DNA of 64,000 nt from Drechmeria coniospora (taxonomy: Eukaryota > Ascomycota > Sordariomycetes > Hypocreales > Ophiocordycipitaceae), in the NCBI RefSeq assembly GCF_001625195.1, contig NC_054390.1, positions 9,521,222 to 9,585,221 of the forward strand, written 5' to 3'. Under the pieces are notes generated by a model. That model did not search any database. It saw only the letters and a program-made list of their open reading frames with translations, and was not told the origin of the DNA. The stretch's first letter is position 1, and every line of letters begins with the position of its first letter. The translations under genes and the position numbers were made by a program. Shown one piece after another: positions 57,143 through 64,000 of the stretch.

Positions 57143-58329
57143 GCACCACCCTGCCACGGGGATGCCAGACCGCACAGCATGCGACGTGCCCCAGAAGTGC
57201 TGCGGACGGTACATTTTCCAACGACCACCATGCTACGGTAGGGTGTGATGCACTGTTCGTTTGAGCCAATACGAGGTCCTCCAGCTGCGGCTGCAGCGCT
57301 GCCGTGGGGGTTGTGGAAAACTCCGGACCGTCTGGTAACCCCCGAACCCCCGACATGCCGACGCGAGCCGGGTCGCACGGCGATTGCTCTTCTCGACGGC
57401 CATCGTTTGCCTGCCATGGGCCGCACTGCCATCGCATGCACCTGCTGCGCGAGCACGCGTTCGGATCGCGTCGGCGGGCGTGCGGCCTGGGGCGTCGTCG
57501 GGCTGAGCGCGAATGACGACATGCATCGGCATTGGGGGACAGCCGTGCCATCTGTCCTGTCCGTTGCGTCATCATGGGCGTCATCGTCGTCGCATACGTG
57601 GGGGGCCGAGACAAGTCGCGCGATGGGCATGGGCAGGTCAGGATACTTTCGGAGTCGCCATCTGTCGCCGGATGCATGACGCTGCCGGGCTTGGACGTCG
57701 AGGTGGCCGGCCCACGGCGGGCAATCATGCGCCGTGGCCGAGCCGGCACCCTGACCTCGGCGGACGCCCAGTGCAGGCACATTTGCCCTACACACGAGCC
57801 TACAGTACAGGCACCACGGGCGTGAAGATTGCGTCGACACATGTCGCCTGAACTGGACGTCGTTCTGGCCGTGCTGCCACCTCACGCGTGCCTCAATTGT
57901 GCTCATCGTGCAGGCACGGCACAGGCTCGAACGCAAACTGCTCGTCCCCGCGCCCCGTGCACCGTGACCTCGCCCAACAGGGACGGTCCGACCATTTTCG
58001 GGTGCTGTCAGGGCAGATGACGCGGGACGAATCAGGCAAACGGACAAGGTTGACGAGCGGCACTCGCCTGCGGGAGGGGGAGGACGGGGGGGCGAGAGGG
58101 CGAGTCGGGGGGGGGGCGTGTCGCGGCGGCTACAGGGACCTGGGTCGCCGCCCGGATGGGGGGTGCGCTGGGGTGACGGCCTGGGTATTTTTGGCCGAAT
58201 CCTGGCGAGCAAGCAGCGCCTGATGGGCGTGCCTGGAGGTCTCGGCGACCAGCGAGAGTTGGCATTTCAAACGGCCTCACAGGGGTCCCTGTGCCGACTC
58301 CCAGCGCAGCAACGGCGCTGCCGCAAGTA

Positions 58330-58409
58330 CAGTCATTTGACAAAATTGACGATTCAGCTTTGGCTGTGCTGCTCGTACAAATTGAATCGACATTTTTGCC
58401 ACCCCGCCG
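58330..58409 (-). mobile_element. MITE-like element, copy E (inverted)
   Basis: Inverted relative to copies A-D. Begins CAGTCATTTGACAAAATTG and ends TTTTTGCCACCCCGCCG; TA precedes it but the distal end is mutated. About 80 bp, centre diverged (TGTGCTGCTCG). Confidence 0.72.
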
Positions 58410-58805
58410 CACAAGCACAAGCACAGCACCTCCACCACCCACACCACGACGCCTGGCTACGGCCAACTGGTACTAGAGCGACGGATAGTTGCGACACGAG
58501 CTGTATTAGTGCAGGGTGCGGCGCTCCAACGCATGCAGTGTATATATATGCATCATGGAGCAAGGTCCATGGTCGGCCGACCCGAGAGTTTGGGCGAGGC
58601 TCGACCAGACGTACCGACCGAGGGGCCATGGGAATGCATGGCCGTCACGAGGCGCAAGAGTCATCTTTCGAGCCGTCATCGCTCGAGGTGGCCCGTCTCG
58701 TCCTTGCGCATCGCGCCATGCCGCGTCGCACCCTGCCACGTCGTGCCGTGCCGTACCCTGCCGTGCCATTTTCAGGCCTCGCTCCCATCGAGGCAATGCA
58801 ATGCA

Positions 58806-58838
58806 ATGCATCGCGGGTGTCGATGGGCGGAGCATCTG
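58806..58838 (+). repeat. 33-bp dispersed repeat, copy 2
   Basis: Identical to 51220-51252; same orientation. Preceded by an ATGCA-type short repeat. Confidence 0.9.
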
Positions 58839-59203
58839 TAGGGGTTCCGGGTCGGCCTAGGGTTGTGGGTGCGCCGAATGGTGCGCGGCACAAGCTGGTG
58901 CCCTGTGGCATGTGCTGTGCTGCGCGGCGGTACGACGGAGTCTGCCACGGCAGGGTACGCACCATTCACCATTCATGCTCAGGCACCAGGTACTGCCTAC
59001 AGTAAGTACAGCTACAGGTGGTCATGGCAAGAGGCACGCCTGCGCTGCACCTTGGTTCGTGCCGGGGCGAAGCTCGTCGTTTAGTCGGCATCGCTCGTTG
59101 TTCGGCCGCCATGGCTCGCCCATCGAGCTGGCGTGCGACGAGAGCGACGGCTCGTTGGCAAGGACGCGGGCCGCAGGGTACATTCACTACTAGGTACTAG
59201 GTA

Positions 59204-59274
59204 GACAAAAGGGACGAATCAACTTTGGCAGCGCTACCACTACAAAGTGAGTCGACAATTTTGCCACCCCACCA
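59204..59274 (-). mobile_element. MITE-like element, copy F (inverted, end-truncated)
   Basis: Starts at GACAAAAGGGACGAATCA, lacking about nine terminal bases, and ends TTTTGCCACCCCACC. Centre GGCAGCGCTACC. About 71 bp remain. The oldest-looking copy with E. Confidence 0.68.
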
Positions 59275-61227
59275 TTATGCCTAACCGTGCGATAGTAGCG
59301 GCGAGTGCAGGTGCAAGTACTCAGTTGTCCATACACGTACTAGGTACTAGGTAGGTATGTAGGTAATTAGGTACTTATTTACAACTACAACTACAGTACA
59401 ACTACAACTACAGTAGGTGTGCAGCTGGTGCCACGAGCGACGGCGAGCACGGAGCAAGTTGGGCGGCCGGCTTTGGTCATGCGCGACACCTTTGGCGTCC
59501 ATACTCGGGCATTCTCGCATGTTCATGGCGGCAGCGACGGTTCCCAACAGTCTGGTTTGGCGTCCTGCATGCCGTCCACGACGACAGGCGGTGCCTGGGC
59601 ACTCGCACGTACTCGTTGCCGCACTAGATTAGTACCTACCTGTAGGTAATGGCAGGTACTCCGTACTAGGAAGTAGATATCTAGTAATCATCACTGCCGT
59701 GACAGTACACCACCATTACTACACCTAGTACGGAGTAGGTACGGTGTGTTTGCTCGTAGTGCCCAATGCCACCACCACCAGTACGGTAATCACTATTGCA
59801 ACGCACCCATTATTGTAAGCAGTCGGCGCCATGGCCAGCACACCCCGTCGCAAGCGCAAGACCACTGGCGGCACCAATGCAGCTCATCCCTAGCGCGCCA
59901 TTCTGGACGACCGGGCGCCATGGCTCGCTGGGGCCGGCGGCGTCGTCGAGGCCGTTGCCAATTTCGAGGCGCCGACCTGGGCATGGCACGGAGCAGGGAC
60001 GCGTGTCCCGGCGGCGACGGTTCATCCTCGTCGATGCCGTGGCGCACCTGGCCGGCATCGACGGCTGGCATCGCCTTTGGACACGTAGAGATGCAGATGC
60101 TTCCGCTGGCGCCATGCCGACGGCCGGCGTCCGGTGCGCTCGTCGTCGCCGCGTCGGACGGAGGGAGGCTGAGGCCGAGGTCCGCAGCGTGGCGCTGGCC
60201 TGCACTTCATCCGAGCGTTGCCGGATGCGAGCCGGCCGTGCTCCTCGTCGCATCCCATCGAGGGGAGAGAGCTGAAAGGCATGCAGCTAGATCGTGCATG
60301 CGTCCTGCATGCGCGAGGGAAAGCAAAGGGTAAGCAAGCAAGCAGCAAGGACGCGCAGCGAGCAGCCGACGGCGGCCAGATGGTCAAAGCTCGACCGACG
60401 GGGGTGCGGCGCAGCGACCGCCAGAGCCGCGCTGACCAGGCTGTGTCCTCTGTCTTGCGTCCCTGCATCCGCTACAGACTCGGTGCCTGAGTGGGTGGCA
60501 CAACTGCGGCACTTGCTCGAGTCGCACCGCAGATGCATCGACAAAGAAAGGCCGTCCACAAACGGCGACCCTTTGCATCTCGCTTCGGCATATGGCTGCT
60601 GCGGGCCTGTCTTGGAAGATGTACGTTGCAGGTACGGAGCACGGCGTGAGGAGAGGCCAAGGTCGACTCGCAAAGGCTTGTGAGCATGCACATGCAGTAC
60701 TGTACATGAAAGCAGGTGCAGAGCACAGTGAGCCGTCATCCTTGCACCATCCCCTCCTACCACCAGAGTACAGTGCATGCACACTACTAGGCACCTACTA
60801 ATGTTAGGCACTATCCTGGCAGGGCACTCACTCACTGTACCGATCGCGGATACACCTACCTACCTACAGGGACGAGCGCTGTGCTGCACTCCGTACTACA
60901 TTAGTACCAAGATATTACTAGGTATCTACTATTACTACGCAGCAATACATGCGCCCATCCGACTCCGTTCCCGACGCGAGCGCATCGCGCTCACCAGCAT
61001 GGACGCCGTGATCTGAGGCACGGCTGATCGAGCACGGCCCCCTGAAAAATCTGCAACTCGTTCCGTCCTCCCGCGCACGTCATGCAACGGGAAAAAGAAA
61101 GGCCCAGGACGATGACGGTGGCTGCCTCACAGTGCAGCACATGTACTTGCTGTAGGTACGGTACTTAACGCTGTAGGGGTTCGCGCACGTCTCGACTCCA
61201 GCACCGACGCAGGTACGGAGTACCGTC

Positions 61228-61445
61228 CATCCATTCATCCACCCATCCATTCATCCATCCATGCTCCATGCCTCCATGCCTCCATGCCTCCATGCCTCCA
61301 TGTCTCCATGTCTCCATGTCTCCATGCCTCCATCCATGCCTCCATGTCTCCATGCCTCCATCCATGCCCCCATGCCTCCATCCATCCATCCATCCACCCA
61401 TGCCTCCACCCATGCCTCCATCCATCCACCCATGCCCCCATCCAC
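61228..61445. repeat. CATCCATGCCTC minisatellite
   Basis: Mixed array of ATCC, CATGCCTC and CATGTCTC units. Open in several frames, giving Met-Pro-Pro-Cys-Leu-His repeats one way and Gly-Gly-Met/Trp-rich peptides the other, but no sign of a gene. Confidence 0.88.
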
Positions 61446-62277
61446 TCAACTTGGCTCCTGCCTCTTGTACATTGTACATGTGCTTCTGCGAGGAACCAGG
61501 TGCACACGCAAGTACGGGGTACACTTATGCAGCTACCAGCACGTCCAAGTCCAGAGTGCAACCTGATAGATAGCATACAGTAATTACTACTTACCTCCTC
61601 CGTACGTGCCTTGGAGGAACGAAAAACGACAAAAGCCCCCGTCGGAGGGATTGGATTGCACCGTCCGTGGGAGTCGACACGGTGCCTGCGGCCGTCCGTG
61701 CGCTCGCGGCTGAGCCTGCAAGCTGAGGCATCGTCAAGGCGAGCAATCCGTTCCTGGCTGGCTGCGGCTCCTGCATCCCATCCATGCTCGCGGCAAGGGC
61801 TCGGATGGGCTCGCATGGTGCAATGAGCACCCAAGCGATGGCGTTGCGGGCCCGGCCACGCTGGCAACTTGGCCAATACTTGCTTGGCCATCTTGGGCCA
61901 CTTTGGCAGTCATGGAGGAGGCATCGCGACCTAGCCCCCGATGCCGAGACCGTGTTTGAACTTTGCACGACCCGTCCCGCCTCCGCCTCCGCCCCGCGAA
62001 TCCTGCCTGGTTCTTTGTGCGAGCCCGAGCCCGAGCCTCACTCCCCTCCCTGTGTACGGTGCGTGTCCGAGTACATGCGCATGGGCTCGTCCACACGCGT
62101 ACGAAAAAGGGCAGTACGGAGGAATACTGTACATGCACTGTAGGTGGACGGGGTAGGTGTGGCGAGTACATACACCAACGTGCTGTACTGACAGTAATTA
62201 TTACCCAAGTACTCCGTACTTACCTAGTAATACTGTACTGTACAGTAGTAGGTGCTGCAGTACAGAGTACGCTGGTA

Positions 62278-62357
62278 CAGCTGGGTGTCAAAAATGTCGA
62301 TTCAATTTGTAGGAGTGGCGCCACCAAACCTGAATCGTCACTTTTGTCAAGCGACTG
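62278..62357 (+). mobile_element. MITE-like 80-bp element, copy D
   Basis: 80 bp, starting CAGCTGGGTGTCAAAAATG and ending TTTTGTCAAGCGACTG. TA at 62276-62277 on the left, TG on the right. The centre AGGAGTGGCGCCACC contains the full palindrome GTGGCGCCAC. Confidence 0.78.
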
Positions 62358-62969
62358 TGGCATCTGCTCATCCCCTCCTCCTCACGCCTCGTCCTCGTCC
62401 GCGACGACCGACGACGGGCGGCAGAGCCAGGAGATTGCCAAGACCCCGCGATGCCCGACACGGCCCGACGCAATGACTGCCAACCAAGCGCCAAGTCCGA
62501 CGAGTCGAGGCCGCCGAGCATCACACGGCCACGGATTGAGCATCGACCGGCGTTGCGTCATTTATCGACGCAGCGTGGCAAGTGCTGCATCCAGCAAGCC
62601 GTCAACACCAGCACGAGCTGCGTCGAGACTGTGACGGCTTCACACACAAGTACTGTAGGTGCTACAATGCCTCCAGGTCGATGCGCAGCAGGTAGCAGCC
62701 GCTTTAAACATTCCCGCCGACGGTACACCTGCCTCGTGCTGATTCGCATACCCAAGTCTTCACGTGCACTTCACGTGCACTTGTACGATACCGATACCAC
62801 CTCACGAGTACATTTAGATTTGAATATGCAACTACGGCGCAGTTGCTACGAAGTGATACTACTAGGTGGAAACAGCATCCATCCATTCGGAAATGCACCA
62901 GCGGCAGCATGCCTTGTGTCCCATGCGTACTGTAGGCGTAAGTAATTAATTACTGGCTCCATGAAATTA

Positions 62970-62999
62970 CCTACCACCACCACCACCACCACCACCACC
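62970..62999. repeat. CAC trinucleotide microsatellite
   Basis: Nine to ten ACC units in a row ending in CCCACGAGG. Intergenic. Confidence 0.88.
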
Positions 63000-63876
63000 C
63001 ACGAGGTGCCGCCGCTTGCCCTACCAACCTTGCGCTAGATTGCAGCGCCATCGCACGTCTCAGCGTGGCCAGGCGTCGGTGGTACGGCAGCCACGGAAAC
63101 CCCCATTCTGGTCATCTCAGCACCCCCCCCCCCCCCCCCCGCCTGTACGAGTACGTCCTAGTCCCCCGATACCTGCCAACCAACTCCCTCTGCGCACCCT
63201 CGCAACAGATCGTCATGGACCAGCCCGGATCGCCGGCCAGAGCTGCCGAGCCGAGTTTGATCGACACCTATTCTTATTCATACCGTCGTACACGCGTGCC
63301 AATCGACAACCCACCGTACTGACCAGCACTGACCAGCACAGGTGCTTTGTGGTCGCTGGTTTGCCCGTGTGCACGCGCAGCAGCAAGCATAGTATGTCGT
63401 GGCAAGTGCTGTCTGCTGCTGCGGCTACCGCCTTCCTGCGGAACTGGACATGACATCAGTATCGCCGCCTGTGCAGTTCGAGGCAGTGGCGAACCACAGC
63501 CATGGGGGGGGAGGGAGGGGCACGTGCAGTGCACGGGCACATGCGTGGAGAAGGTGCAGAGGCTACGGGGTAAGAACGGACGAGGCACGGACGAGGCATT
63601 TGACGGACATTTTCCGTCGCCATCACCACCATCAACCATCATGACGAGCGGCCACCTCGATCCAACGTCACACCCCTGAAGCCCAGACTCGGACGGCATG
63701 TCATGGCATCTCATGACGTCTCAGCCTTGCTCAGGCTCGTCCGCTTTCGCCGCGGCGCCCCTCGGAACGGAGGAATGGCTCAAACATCAAACATGGCTTC
63801 CCACGACGGCAGCCGTGGCCACGCTCGCTTCGTCCGAGTACGACTCTCGGGAACCTGGAACATGCAGTCCGTGCGC

Positions 63877-63939
63877 GAGCTTCTCCAACGACAGTACGAG
63901 CTTCTCCAACGGCAGTACGAGCTTCTCCAACGACTGTAC
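63877..63939. repeat. 21-bp tandem array (GAGCTTCTCCAACG)
   Basis: Three copies of GAGCTTCTCCAACGNCAGTAC with one or two changes. Period divisible by three; no gene recognised around it. Confidence 0.88.
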
Positions 63940-64000
63940 GGAAAAAGTGCTTGCGTGCATGCAAGTACGCCTGCCTTTGTGCGTCACCTCCTTGCCCGCT

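Larger units (their letters stand above)
48071..64000. other. 16-kb gene desert with repeats and MITE copies
   Basis: No intact or clearly broken gene recognised. 48071-49000 is the CT-rich promoter side of the C2H2 gene. The rest alternates GC-rich stretches, whose long overlapping open frames on several strands look like composition effects, with GTAC-rich blocks (50040-50680, 51480-51690, 52900-53100, 54520-54900, 59170-59420, 62140-62290). It contains four MITE copies (C-F), several minisatellites and runs of 18-19 C or G at 49141-49158, 53239-53257 and 63123-63140. Confidence 0.55.

Noticed and set aside
57130..58212. 360-codon minus-strand frame in the gene desert
   Set aside because: Arg/Pro/Ala/Thr-rich, no motif, no splice-supported extension; overlaps other long frames, as expected for GC-rich noncoding DNA.
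61228..61445. CCATCC-rich array considered as telomere-like repeat
   Set aside because: Units are mixed ATCC, CATGCCTC and CATGTCTC, not TTAGGG/CCCTAA; an ordinary minisatellite.
48071..64000. Strong RIP (repeat-induced point mutation) as the origin of the gene desert
   Set aside because: The region is not strongly AT-rich and keeps many CpG and GC-rich stretches; tandem repeats there are well preserved. A proper RIP index was not computed.

Overview
The window looks like nuclear DNA of a filamentous ascomycete, most likely Sordariomycetes and probably Hypocreales. The reasons are short GT-AG introns (about 47-140 bp), a Ctf1/FarA-type zinc-cluster regulator, a Kar9/GAR protein, a filamentous-fungal GT2 glycosyltransferase, and intergenic DNA full of GTAC-TCC-GTAC words. 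The genus is not determined. Ten protein genes are supported. They were assembled exon by exon from splice sites, reading phase and family resemblance; three whole proteins or protein ends (URM1, the ELP2 C-terminus, the zinc-cluster junction) only appear after splicing.

Layout: (1) 1-2860, minus, a GT2 glycosyltransferase running off the left edge. (2) 6674-8307, plus, a type II membrane GH16 glucanase-like protein. (3) 8803-11547, minus, a Kar9-like protein with a GAR domain. (4) 14178-18718, minus, a Ctf1/FarA-like Zn2Cys6 factor whose zinc cluster is completed by a 29-bp micro-exon. (5) 25539-28053, minus, an NAD-type malic enzyme. (6) 32509-37332, minus, a 1607-residue protein with a C-terminal POT1/Cdc13-type OB fold and a Glu-Pro repeat tract. 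(7) 38015-39442, plus, a flavin monooxygenase. (8) 40040-42664, minus, Elongator subunit ELP2. (9) 43194-44013, plus, URM1. (10) 46456-48070, minus, a four-finger C2H2 factor. From 48.1 to 64 kb, as well as 18.7-25.5 and 28.1-32.5 kb, no convincing gene is seen; these stretches carry GTAC-rich words, minisatellites, G/C homopolymers and six copies of an ~80-bp MITE-like element.

The strongest functional link is the head-to-head pair ELP2/URM1, with 529 bp between start codons. Elongator makes the cm5-derived side chain and the Urm1 pathway supplies sulfur for 2-thiolation of the same tRNA wobble uridine, so both branches of mcm5s2U34 synthesis start from one shared promoter region. Other notable points are a GC-AG intron in URM1, the split zinc cluster, the malic enzyme ending in -SHL behind a presequence-like N-terminus, and the MITE family with CAGT ends and TA duplications, which points to Tc1/mariner-type mobilisation.
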